A stretch of 5,086 nt of DNA from Halanaerobiaceae bacterium (GCA_003554685.1 PWHA01000283.1:1-5086); one strand, 5' to 3'. Counted from the stretch's first letter, positions 1-5,086 are shown. Numbers and translations: made by a program. Notes: generated from the sequence alone by a model not told the origin.

Positions 1-134
1 ATTTTGAGCTCTTTGTTGGTAAGGACATTTCCCTGGGTTATAAGAGCCATAATGAGGAAGAAGTGGAACTTTTCCTCTTTGAAAGCCTGACTTTTAAAGT
101 TAATGCTCCTGAGGCAGCCATAGCCTTTGAATAA
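1..134 (+). CDS. Encapsulin nanocompartment shell protein, C-terminal end (partial)
   Basis: Only the last 43 complete codons are present, read from base 3 to the TAA at 132-134; the 5' part lies outside the window. The visible residues include the pattern GKDISLGY, then a short acidic stretch, then VELFLFESLTFKV, then PEAAIAF. Recalled from memory, this matches the C-terminus of family 1 encapsulins such as the Thermotoga maritima shell protein (GQDLSIGY, then VRLFITETFTFQV, then PEALI). Encapsulins have the HK97 phage capsid fold and self-assemble into hollow protein shells. The shells hold cargo enzymes, often ferritin-like proteins or peroxidases, that carry a short C-terminal targeting peptide. 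Family members are usually about 265 residues, so roughly a sixth is seen here. A cargo gene is commonly adjacent; none is visible downstream, so any would be upstream. The family call is strong for such a short piece; the cargo and physiological role cannot be read. Confidence 0.86.
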   Translation, partial: FELFVGKDISLGYKSHNEEEVELFLFESLTFKVNAPEAAIAFE

Positions 135-215
135 AGTGCGATTTGACTGCAGGTAGGCTCTGAGTTCTAACAGGAGTTTTGTAACTGTCAGCCAGGGATA
201 AAATCCTGATAATTA

Positions 216-243
216 GACGAACAAATAAAGACAAACAAATAAA
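216..243. repeat. Tandem 14-bp direct repeat, two abutting copies
   Basis: Two directly adjoining 14-base units, GACGAACAAATAAA at 216-229 and GACAAACAAATAAA at 230-243, differ at one position. They lie in the 3' untranslated part of the encapsulin transcript, 11 bases before the terminator hairpin. The units contain in-frame stops and are A-rich, so they do not code. They may be a simple slippage duplication; no function is evident. Confidence 0.7.
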
Positions 244-254
244 CAATATATTCC

Positions 255-288
255 AGCCCCCTCGTTTTGTTCTCTGAGGGGGCTTTTT
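255..288 (+). terminator. Rho-independent terminator of the encapsulin gene
   Basis: A perfect 9-bp stem, AGCCCCCTC (255-263) with GAGGGGGCT (276-284), encloses a 12-base loop and runs directly into TTTTT (284-288). It ends plus-strand transcription 121 bases after the encapsulin stop. On the minus strand the hairpin is the same but no T-run follows it, so it would serve the convergent rtcB transcript only weakly. No other terminator for rtcB is visible in the window. Confidence 0.88.
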
Positions 289-307
289 ATTGTGTTATTT
301 TGGTCTG

Positions 308-1645
308 CTATCCCTTTAAAACAAGCAGGGGATTCATCCGGACCAGAGGTCGGGCCAGTTCGCTCTGCTGAAGAGAATCGATTACCAGAGAAATATCTTT
401 GTAGGCCCGGGGAGATTCATCCAGCATGCTGCCTCCGCTGGAAGAGACTGCTTTAACCCTTCCCAGGCTGGAACGATGCTGTTCCCGGGTGATGGTTTTT
501 TTAGCCTGAGTCCTGCTCATGCTGCGGCCGGCACCATGAGCAGTAGATTTCAAGGATAGCAGGGTATTTTCGCTGTCTGCAGAGCTGACAACATAACTGG
601 ATGTTCCCATTGAACCGGGAATCAGAGCAGGTTTTCCAGCTGCCAGCCGGGTAGCTCCCTTGCGGTGGATCAGCACTTTCTGCAGTTTGTCGTCAATCCG
701 GTGCTGTTCCCAGCGGGCAATATTATGGGTGTGATCGTAGAATAGCCTGAGTTGAGAATCGGGAAAGAGCTCGCTCCAGATTTCTTTCAGTCTGGCTGTC
801 AGCAGTTCCCGGTTGGCATAGGCAAAATTAGCAGCGCAGCCCATAGCAGCCAGATAGTCCTTTCCCTCCGGGCTTTCTGAGGGCAGATAGGCCAGATTTT
901 TCACCGGGAAGTTGAGATTGTATTTCTGACGCCGCTGTTCGGCCAGTTTAAGATAGTCCTGGCAGATCTGATGACCAAAACCCCGGGAGCCGGTATGGAG
1001 CATAATTACAATCTCATCTTTAAAGAATCCGCTATTTTCCTCAGCCCAGGCCACCTGCTGTATTTCCAGAAAATGATTGCCAGAGCCCAGAGTGTTGAGC
1101 TGGGTGATGCCTCTCTCCCGGGCTTTGCTGGAGACAGCAGCAGGATCAGCTGCAGAAAAACTGCCGCCATCTTCACAGTTTTCCGGGAGAAATGAGTCGA
1201 TTATTCCCATTTTATTAAGGGCCGGTATTCCTTCACTGATTATCTGATTAAATTCCCGGGAAGAAAACTTTAGTTTAGAGCTCTGACCGAGGCCGGCAGG
1301 GATTCGCTGCTGGATCTGCTTTAATATTTCATCCTCCCGGTTTTCTAAGTCCTGCTGGGAGAGACCGGTTCTAATCAAACGAACCCCGCAGTTAATATCA
1401 AAGCCCACAGCGCCCGGTGAAATCGGACCGCCAGGTTTGCTGGCCATCACTCCTCCGATAGGCAGGCCGTAACCCTGGTGGAGATCTGGCATGCCGACCA
1501 CTGCCACGATGCCGGGCAGAGTGGCTGCAGTCAGAAGCTGATTTAAGGCCTCTTCTTCAATCTCCTGATAGATTTCCCGGGAGCAGAAAAGCCTAACCTG
1601 GCACTGCATATTATCCTCAGCAGGAAAGTTATAATAAATTCCCAT
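308..1645 (-). CDS. rtcB: RtcB-family RNA ligase (3'-phosphate/2',3'-cyclic phosphate to 5'-OH)
   Basis: A 445-residue GTP- and Mn2+-dependent RNA ligase that joins RNA ends bearing 2',3'-cyclic or 3'-phosphate to 5'-hydroxyl ends, acting in the cytoplasm in RNA repair or tRNA splicing. Family motifs appear in order: MPDLHQGYGLPIGGV (52-66); GFDINCGVR with metal ligands D83 and C86; GSGNHFLEIQ with N190, H191 and E194; LHTGSRGFGHQ with H217; YDHTHNIAR with H307; PGSMGTSSYV (343-351); and STAHGAGR with H370, the histidine guanylylated in this family. It ends in a typical PLLVLKG tail, so it looks complete and active. The longest open frame begins 14 codons upstream, at 1687. I chose the ATG at 1643-1645 because AGGGAGGTGA (1651-1660, minus strand) sits 8 bases before it. 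The stop is TAG. It converges on the encapsulin gene. No archease or RNA cyclase gene is adjacent, so its RNA substrate is unknown. Confidence 0.96.
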   Translation of the reverse strand: MGIYYNFPAEDNMQCQVRLFCSREIYQEIEEEALNQLLTAATLPGIVAVVGMPDLHQGYGLPIGGVMASKPGGPISPGAVGFDINCGVRLIRTGLSQQDLENREDEILKQIQQRIPAGLGQSSKLKFSSREFNQIISEGIPALNKMGIIDSFLPENCEDGGSFSAADPAAVSSKARERGITQLNTLGSGNHFLEIQQVAWAEENSGFFKDEIVIMLHTGSRGFGHQICQDYLKLAEQRRQKYNLNFPVKNLAYLPSESPEGKDYLAAMGCAANFAYANRELLTARLKEIWSELFPDSQLRLFYDHTHNIARWEQHRIDDKLQKVLIHRKGATRLAAGKPALIPGSMGTSSYVVSSADSENTLLSLKSTAHGAGRSMSRTQAKKTITREQHRSSLGRVKAVSSSGGSMLDESPRAYKDISLVIDSLQQSELARPLVRMNPLLVLKG

Positions 1646-1650
1646 CTTCT

Positions 1651-1660
1651 TCACCTCCCT
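1651..1660 (-). promoter_or_regulatory. Ribosome binding site deciding the rtcB start
   Basis: Read on the minus strand this is AGGGAGGTGA, near-perfect complementarity to the 16S 3' end, with 8 bases between GGAGG and the ATG at 1645. It lies inside the longer open frame that begins at 1687, which has no such site, and so argues for the shorter 445-residue protein. Confidence 0.88.
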
Positions 1661-1677
1661 GAGTGGGGTGTAAGATA

Positions 1678-1706
1678 ATTTTATCATGAAAAAAGCAGGT
1701 TAACCA
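1678..1706 (-). promoter_or_regulatory. Possible rtcB promoter
   Basis: On the minus strand, TGGTTA (1706-1701) and TAAAAT (1683-1678) are separated by 17 bases. This would put the transcription start about 25 bases before the rtcB ATG. The -10 matches 5 of 6 consensus bases but the -35 only 3 of 6. It is the best-placed candidate between the upstream symporter terminator and the rtcB ribosome binding site, though weak. Confidence 0.3.
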
Positions 1707-1720
1707 GCCTGAAATATCAG

Positions 1721-1747
1721 AAAAAAACCCGGCCGAAATCGGCCGGG
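1721..1747 (-). terminator. Rho-independent terminator of the AGCS symporter gene
   Basis: On the minus strand, CCCGGCCGA and TCGGCCGGG (1747-1739 and 1736-1728) form a GC-rich stem of 8 to 9 bp with a tiny loop, followed by seven T (1727-1721). It lies 113 bases beyond the symporter stop and before the rtcB promoter region. The symporter and rtcB are therefore probably separate transcripts although both are on the minus strand. Confidence 0.9.
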
Positions 1748-1788
1748 AGTAATCATTCAGTTTTAGAATGTTATTTTTCAATGTAGAT

Positions 1789-1811
1789 AGAAATTTGTTA
1801 ATGAAATTTCT
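1789..1811. repeat. AT-rich inverted repeat in the symporter 3' untranslated region
   Basis: AGAAATTT (1789-1796) and AAATTTCT (1804-1811) are perfect inverted copies around a 7-base loop. On the plus strand a T-rich tail (TTTGTTTAT) follows, but no plus-strand gene ends here. On the minus strand it lies between the symporter stop and its GC-rich terminator and has no T-run. It may be a weak mRNA 3'-end hairpin or chance in AT-rich DNA. Confidence 0.4.
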
Positions 1812-1860
1812 TTTGTTTATACACCTCAAGAGACTGTGGTAGATTGCCAGACATATTAGA

Positions 1861-3234
1861 TCAGGCTGCGCTCTGTTTGCTATCCAGGAAACTGTCTTTT
1901 TCCTTTACCAGGGATCTGGCCAGCAGAATTAGAGCAATCAGGTTGGGTGCTGCCATCAGACCATTCATGGTATCTGCCAGCAGCCAGATAGGTTCTAGGG
2001 CTCCGATGGCTCCCACGAAGAGGAATCCTAGGAAAAGCAGCCGGTAGGGAAAGACAATTTTCCGGCCAAAGATGTATTCCCAGCTTTTTTCACCGTAGAA
2101 GCTCCAAGTAAGCATGGTTGTGTAGGCAAAGATAATAATGCTGATATTAATTATATAACCACCCGGTCCAGGAAGCCCACGGCTGAAACCCTCTGTGGCA
2201 AGGACAGCTCCGGTTGCGCCGGTTTCCAGTGAACCGGTAACCAGTATAATCAGCCCGGTCATAGTGGCAACTATAATGGTATCAATGAAAACCTCCCAGA
2301 TACCCCACATGCCCTGACGGGCAGGTGTGTTTTTAGCCTGAGCGTGGACGATGGAGGCAGCTCCCAGTCCAGCTTCGTTAGAAAAGATACCCCGGGCAAC
2401 TCCAAACTGGATTGTCTGACGGACTGCTGCTCCAGCAAAGCCTCCTACCGCCGAGGCTGGATTGAAAGCATAATAGAAAATATCTCTAAAAGCGCCAGGA
2501 ATGGCACCGAGATTAAGTATCAGAATGACCAGTCCTCCTACAAAGTAGAGTATTGCCATGAGAGGCACAAGTCGCTCAGCTACTATACCGATTCTTTTAA
2601 TACCACCCAGGATTACCAGGGCGACAAAGAAAACTACCACCAGGCCGGTCACATAGGTAGGGACACCAAAACCATCCTGGGCCGCATCGGCTAGAGTATT
2701 GGACTGCACCATATTACCTATCCCAAAAGCAGCGATCCCGGCCAGAAAGGCATAGATGACAGCTAGCCATTTCCAGTTCTGTCCCAGACCCTTTTCAATA
2801 TAATACATTACTCCGCCAGAAATAACAGGGTTGCCTTCCTCATCTTCACTCTCGGTCCGATATTTCAGGCCCAGTGCGGCTTCGCCAAACTTGGTAGCCA
2901 TGCCAACCAGTGCCGAGATCCACATCCAGAACATAGCTCCTGGACCACCCAGAGCCAGAGCGGTGCTGACTCCGGCAATATTTCCTACCCCCAGGGTGGC
3001 TGCCATCGCCGAACTAACCGCCTGAAAAGAGGATAAAATTCCTCCCTCCTTTTCCTCCTCCTTGCGAAAGAGGCGGCCAAAACTGTGATCCCAGGCATCC
3101 TTGAGATGGGTAAATTGAAAAAAGTTTAACCTGATTGTAAGATAGAGCCCGGTACCTAGCAGTAGCACCAGAAAGGGCGGTCCCCAGACAATTTCGTTGA
3201 TCACGTCATTGACATTGAGAAGTGCATCCAGCAT
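1861..3234 (-). CDS. Sodium:alanine/glycine symporter, AGCS family
   Basis: A 457-residue inner-membrane protein of the AGCS family (TC 2.A.25), which imports alanine or glycine together with Na+ (H+ in some members). The family signature is complete: GGPGAMFWMW (96-105) followed by ISALVG. Other conserved blocks are MAATLGVGNIAGVSTAL (77-93), GGVMYYIEKGLG (140-151), and RGIFSNEAGLGAASI (281-295) in the middle of the protein. Hydrophobic segments run throughout, from about residue 13 to 440, with a charged loop near 56-64 and an acidic loop near 128-134. The C-terminal tail is short and hydrophilic. Length and motifs are normal for the family, so the gene looks intact. The ATG follows AAAAGGGGGA (3250-3241) with a 6-base gap. 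It is transcribed away from the epimerase gene. Alanine versus glycine preference and Na+ versus H+ coupling cannot be read from the sequence. Confidence 0.95.
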   Translation of the reverse strand: MLDALLNVNDVINEIVWGPPFLVLLLGTGLYLTIRLNFFQFTHLKDAWDHSFGRLFRKEEEKEGGILSSFQAVSSAMAATLGVGNIAGVSTALALGGPGAMFWMWISALVGMATKFGEAALGLKYRTESEDEEGNPVISGGVMYYIEKGLGQNWKWLAVIYAFLAGIAAFGIGNMVQSNTLADAAQDGFGVPTYVTGLVVVFFVALVILGGIKRIGIVAERLVPLMAILYFVGGLVILILNLGAIPGAFRDIFYYAFNPASAVGGFAGAAVRQTIQFGVARGIFSNEAGLGAASIVHAQAKNTPARQGMWGIWEVFIDTIIVATMTGLIILVTGSLETGATGAVLATEGFSRGLPGPGGYIINISIIIFAYTTMLTWSFYGEKSWEYIFGRKIVFPYRLLFLGFLFVGAIGALEPIWLLADTMNGLMAAPNLIALILLARSLVKEKDSFLDSKQSAA

Positions 3235-3255
3235 GAAGATTCCCCCTTTTAGTAA

Positions 3256-3284
3256 ATTTTATTGTTCTCAGAAATATAATTCAA
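3256..3284 (-). promoter_or_regulatory. Candidate promoter of the symporter gene
   Basis: On the minus strand TTGAAT (3284-3279) and TAAAAT (3261-3256) are spaced by exactly 17 bases, matching 4 of 6 and 5 of 6 sigma-A consensus bases. The start of transcription would fall close to 3249, giving a very short leader of about 15 bases that barely contains the ribosome binding site. A promoter further upstream is therefore also possible. Confidence 0.45.
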
Positions 3285-3317
3285 GATGTCGGCCAAATTT
3301 CCTTTTTTATTCTATAA

Positions 3318-3458
3318 AAGAAAAATATCACAAATATCGGAGAAAACTCCCTGGTTTCCGGGCTGGACATTACTCCGCTGGTAGTTTATAATTTAAAAGA
3401 ACAGGAAAAAGGAACTAAATTTTATATTCTTTTTGAACAGGGTAATTGCCAGGGCTGA
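3318..3458 (+). pseudogene. Possible remnant reading frame without a start codon
   Basis: An open stretch of 46 codons runs from just after an in-frame TAA (3315-3317) to TGA (3456-3458). Its translation looks protein-like, for example DITPLVVYNLKEQEKGTKFY (residues 17-36 of the stretch), with mixed polarity and no low-complexity bias. It has no ATG, GTG or TTG start and no ribosome binding site, and I do not recognise it. It may be the decayed 3' end of a former gene or chance. It overlaps the -10 and -35 elements of the epimerase promoter, which argues against its being translated from that promoter. Confidence 0.2.
3364..3392 (+). promoter_or_regulatory. Promoter of the UDP-GlcNAc 2-epimerase gene
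   Basis: TGGACA (3364-3369) and a perfect TATAAT (3387-3392) are separated by 17 bases, a near-ideal sigma-A promoter (11 of 12 consensus bases). Transcription would begin near 3399, leaving an untranslated leader of about 170 bases before the ATG at 3569. That is long for a simple housekeeping leader. Confidence 0.72.
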
Positions 3459-3555
3459 GATACCATTTTATAAGTTATTTTTAGATATAGAAGGAGAAAG
3501 GGATTAGCCGGTAAAAGTCAGAGCTGATGGAGCTATTAAAAAGCACAAGCAACCC

Positions 3556-3561
3556 GGGAGG
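3556..3561 (+). promoter_or_regulatory. Ribosome binding site deciding the epimerase start
   Basis: GGGAGG lies 7 bases before the ATG at 3569. The same frame is open from an earlier ATG at 3527, but that codon has no upstream purine-rich site and would put this binding site inside the coding sequence. The shorter, 388-residue protein is therefore preferred. Confidence 0.85.
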
Positions 3562-3568
3562 TTTAATT

Positions 3569-4735
3569 ATGAAAGCAGAACCTGTGAAGATAATTACTAT
3601 CTTTGGCACCAGACCGGAGGCTATAAAACTGGCTCCGGTCATCAAGGTGCTGGAAGAGGATGAGCGCTTTATCAACCTCACAGCAGTTACCGGCCAACAT
3701 CGGGAAATGCTGGATCAGGTGCTTAATATTTTTTCTCTGAAGCCTGATTATGATCTCAAATTAATGGAACCGGAGCAGAGACTGGCGGCTCTAACCTCCC
3801 GAATTATCTCAGGTCTGGGAGAAATATTGTCTCAGGAAAAACCTGAACTGGTGCTGGTTCATGGAGATACAACCACAACTCTGGCTGCAGCCCTAACAGC
3901 CTTTTATCAGCAGATACCTATCGGCCATGTGGAAGCTGGACTAAGAACCGGCAAAAAATTTTCTCCCTTTCCTGAGGAGATGAATCGCAGCCTGACAGAT
4001 CAGCTGGCAGATATTTATTTTGCTCCGACCCCCCTTAACTTTCAGAATCTGCTCCGGGAAAGGGCAGCTGAAGAAAAAATCTTTCTCACCGGAAATACTG
4101 TTATAGATGCAGTCCGGATGATTTCAGAGGAAAGCTATCAATTCCCCCGGGAGATTCCTGTGGCTGAAGCTCGGGAGAGAGGGCATAAAATCATCCTGCT
4201 GACTGCCCACCGCCGGGAAAATCTGGGGAAAAGGATGGAGGAGATTTTTACAGCCGTCTGGGAGCTGATTTCGACTTACAGCAAAGTCGAACTTTTCTTT
4301 CCGGTTCATCTCAATCCCAGGGTTCAGAGACTGGCAGAGAGCAGGCTGGGGGAACATCCCCGAATCCATCTTTTAGAGCCGCTGGATTATCAAACCTTTA
4401 TCAATCTGATTAATCAATCCCGGCTGGTGCTGACCGATTCCGGGGGAATTCAGGAGGAAGCTCCCGGATTGGGGGTTCCGGTAATACTGTTGAGAGAGGA
4501 TACTGAGCGGCCCGAAGCTCTTGAGGCCGGCACTGTTCTCAAAGCTGGCACCTCACGAAAGAAGATAATTGAGCTGGCTGGTCGTCTGCTGGAAGATGAG
4601 GAGTTTTACCGGAGAACAACTCGGAGCTCAAACCCCTATGGAGATGGTCAGGCTGCTTGCAGAATTAGAGATGCCCTGCTGGAATATTTTCAGCTGGACG
4701 ATGGGGTTTTTCAGCCCTTCAGTGTTCAAGACTGA
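3569..4735 (+). CDS. wecB: UDP-N-acetylglucosamine 2-epimerase, non-hydrolysing
   Basis: A 388-residue cytoplasmic enzyme that interconverts UDP-GlcNAc and UDP-ManNAc (WecB/MnaA type), feeding synthesis of ManNAc-containing cell-wall or surface polymers. It has the two-domain GT-B-like fold expected of the family. Motifs in order: FGTRPEAIKLAPV (12-24), GQHREMLDQ (42-50), VHGDTTT (97-103), GHVEAGLRTG (119-128), FPEEMNRS (134-141), TGNTVIDA (174-181), TAHRREN (212-218), PVHLNP (245-250), TDSGGIQEEAPGLG (289-302), TERPEA (312-317) and NPYGDG (355-360). By alignment from memory, D100, E122, E136 and H214 correspond to the E. coli catalytic set D95, E117, E131 and H213. Length is normal and no residue looks broken. 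No UDP-ManNAc dehydrogenase or ManNAc transferase gene lies in the window, so the final polymer is unknown. The next gene on the same strand starts 146 bases later from its own promoter. Confidence 0.96.
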   Translation: MKAEPVKIITIFGTRPEAIKLAPVIKVLEEDERFINLTAVTGQHREMLDQVLNIFSLKPDYDLKLMEPEQRLAALTSRIISGLGEILSQEKPELVLVHGDTTTTLAAALTAFYQQIPIGHVEAGLRTGKKFSPFPEEMNRSLTDQLADIYFAPTPLNFQNLLRERAAEEKIFLTGNTVIDAVRMISEESYQFPREIPVAEARERGHKIILLTAHRRENLGKRMEEIFTAVWELISTYSKVELFFPVHLNPRVQRLAESRLGEHPRIHLLEPLDYQTFINLINQSRLVLTDSGGIQEEAPGLGVPVILLREDTERPEALEAGTVLKAGTSRKKIIELAGRLLEDEEFYRRTTRSSNPYGDGQAACRIRDALLEYFQLDDGVFQPFSVQD

Positions 4736-4751
4736 TTGGATTTAAATATAG

Positions 4752-4778
4752 CTGCATCGGGTTTTAAGCGCAGTTTTT
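4752..4778 (+). terminator. Weak possible terminator after the epimerase gene
   Basis: CTGC (4752-4755) can pair with GCAG (4770-4773), followed directly by TTTTTAT. The stem is only 4 bp with a 14-base loop, so termination would be partial at best. It sits 16 bases after the stop codon, where a terminator is expected, and just before the next promoter. Confidence 0.3.
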
Positions 4779-4780
4779 AT

Positions 4781-4809
4781 TTGTTATCAAATATCTGCTG
4801 TGATATAAT
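4781..4809 (+). promoter_or_regulatory. Promoter of the downstream putative ABC exporter gene
   Basis: TTGTTA (4781-4786) and a perfect TATAAT (4804-4809) are spaced by 17 bases. TG at 4801-4802, one base before the -10, adds an extended -10 element. Transcription would begin near 4816, about 66 bases before the TTG start. This suggests the gene can be expressed independently of the epimerase. Confidence 0.7.
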
Positions 4810-4867
4810 TTTTATGGAGTTATCGTATAAATACTCTTAAAAACTAGGCTTCCAGCTTATCTGGTTA

Positions 4868-4875
4868 GGGAGGAG
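4868..4875 (+). promoter_or_regulatory. Ribosome binding site for a TTG start
   Basis: GGGAGGAG lies 6 bases before TTG at 4882-4884. No ATG in this frame has a comparable site; the first in-frame ATG, at codon 30, is preceded by AT-rich coding sequence without a purine run. It is the evidence for choosing TTG. Confidence 0.75.
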
Positions 4876-4881
4876 ATTATC

Positions 4882-5086
4882 TTGAGCAAAAAAGACAAAA
4901 ACATAAATAAAAATGAAGTTAGTGAAAAAGAAAAAGAAGAAAACCAGTATAATTACGGCTACCGAGAAATGATTATCAAATTCTATCAACTTTACCTTAA
5001 GAGATACAGCGGCCAGTTTTTTGGGATTCAGCTTCTCCATATTGTGGGAGCTGTTATGCTCCTCATTCCCCCGCTGATTATGAGGG
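4882..5086 (+). CDS. Putative ABC exporter, N-terminal end (partial)
   Basis: The first 68 codons of a gene cut by the right edge. The protein starts with a strongly charged, Lys/Glu/Asn-rich tail of about 25 residues. An amphipathic stretch follows (about 30-44, containing KFYQLYLKRYSGQ), then a hydrophobic segment ending in PPLIM (about 46-67). An elbow helix (LYLKRYSG) leading into a first membrane helix that ends in a proline pair is typical of the transmembrane domain of MsbA/LmrA-like ABC exporters, which have a C-terminal ATPase. That assignment is inference from the pattern: the Walker motifs would lie outside the window. Another membrane protein with a similar N-terminus is possible. 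The start is TTG, chosen for its ribosome binding site. It lies downstream of the epimerase gene on the same strand, but with a separate promoter. The substrate cannot be told. Confidence 0.6.
   Translation, partial: MSKKDKNINKNEVSEKEKEENQYNYGYREMIIKFYQLYLKRYSGQFFGIQLLHIVGAVMLLIPPLIMR

Larger units (their letters stand above)
3235..3568. other. Divergent intergenic region between symporter and epimerase genes
   Basis: These 334 bases separate two genes transcribed away from each other. They hold the symporter ribosome binding site (3241-3250) and candidate promoter at the left, and the epimerase promoter near the middle (3364-3392). A leader of about 170 bases leads to the epimerase start. 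An open stretch without ATG, GTG or TTG runs through the middle (3318-3458). I find no tRNA, no glycine aptamer before the symporter, and no complete known riboswitch in the epimerase leader. A short GGGCTGAGATACC sequence at 3452-3464 recalls part of the TPP riboswitch, but the rest of that motif is missing. Confidence 0.7.

Noticed and set aside
193..208. Small hairpin CAGGGATAAAATCCTG in the encapsulin 3' region
   Set aside because: A 6-bp stem with a bulge and a 3-base loop is weak and has no T-run; the true terminator is at 255-288.
971..1195. 74-codon plus-strand open frame inside rtcB
   Set aside because: It lies wholly antisense to a gene with intact family motifs, has no homology I recognise and no good ribosome binding site; it is a shadow frame.
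1629..1829. 66-codon minus-strand open frame spanning the symporter terminator and the rtcB start
   Set aside because: It reads through a GC-rich terminator hairpin and overlaps the rtcB ribosome binding site and start in another frame. Its ATG at 1829 lacks a clear ribosome binding site, and no family is recognisable.
2344..2694. 116-codon plus-strand open frame inside the symporter gene
   Set aside because: It is antisense to conserved membrane segments including the RGIFSNEAGLG block. Its Ser/Tyr-rich translation is typical of a shadow frame.
308..3234. rtcB and the symporter gene as one operon
   Set aside because: They share a strand, but a strong T-tailed terminator at 1721-1747 separates them, and rtcB has a candidate promoter of its own.
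3235..3300. Glycine riboswitch upstream of the symporter gene
   Set aside because: AGCS transporter genes are often preceded by a glycine aptamer, but this candidate leader is only about 15 bases. I see no aptamer core on the minus strand in the intergenic region.
3431..3470. TPP riboswitch-like fragments in the epimerase leader (GAACAGGGTAATTGCC, then GGGCTGAGATACC)
   Set aside because: Two short pieces recall TPP aptamer blocks but occur in the reverse of the normal order. The ACCTGATC-type block is missing, and the gene has nothing to do with thiamine. Chance similarity is more likely.
4837..5040. 67-codon minus-strand open frame at the right edge
   Set aside because: Its Phe/Val-rich translation is the complement of the Lys/Glu-rich start of the plus-strand gene, which has the promoter and ribosome binding site.

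Overview
The window looks like chromosomal DNA of a low-to-middling-GC bacterium with Firmicutes-type expression signals. These include strong GGAGG ribosome binding sites, a TTG start behind GGGAGGAG, near-consensus sigma-A promoters, and hairpin-plus-T-run terminators. Intergenic DNA is AT-rich, while the genes favour CGG arginine codons. A member of the Halanaerobiales or a related anaerobic Firmicute is my best guess, but it rests on general impression and not on a marker gene.

Layout, left to right. Bases 1-134 are the last 43 codons of an encapsulin shell-protein gene (+), followed by an abutting 14-bp tandem repeat and a clear terminator. Facing it is rtcB (308-1645, minus), an RNA ligase with all expected metal and guanylylation residues. 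Upstream of rtcB, also on the minus strand, is an AGCS-family sodium:alanine/glycine symporter gene (1861-3234), which ends in its own strong terminator at 1721-1747. Rightward, across a 334-base divergent intergenic region, lies a UDP-GlcNAc 2-epimerase gene (wecB/mnaA type, 3569-4735, plus). It has a well-formed promoter about 180 bases upstream of its start codon. A second promoter (extended -10) then drives the start of a plus-strand gene that runs off the right edge (4882-5086). That gene is most likely an ABC exporter with an N-terminal transmembrane domain.

The genes do not form one pathway. They are an encapsulin locus cut by the window edge, an RNA-repair ligase, an amino-acid transporter, and an envelope-sugar enzyme next to a possible exporter. 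Each complete gene appears to have its own promoter. I see no IS element, CRISPR array, tRNA or rRNA. The most notable item is the encapsulin end, because its cargo gene, if adjacent, lies just outside the window. The divergent intergenic region also holds an open reading stretch with protein-like composition but no usual start codon, which may be a gene remnant.
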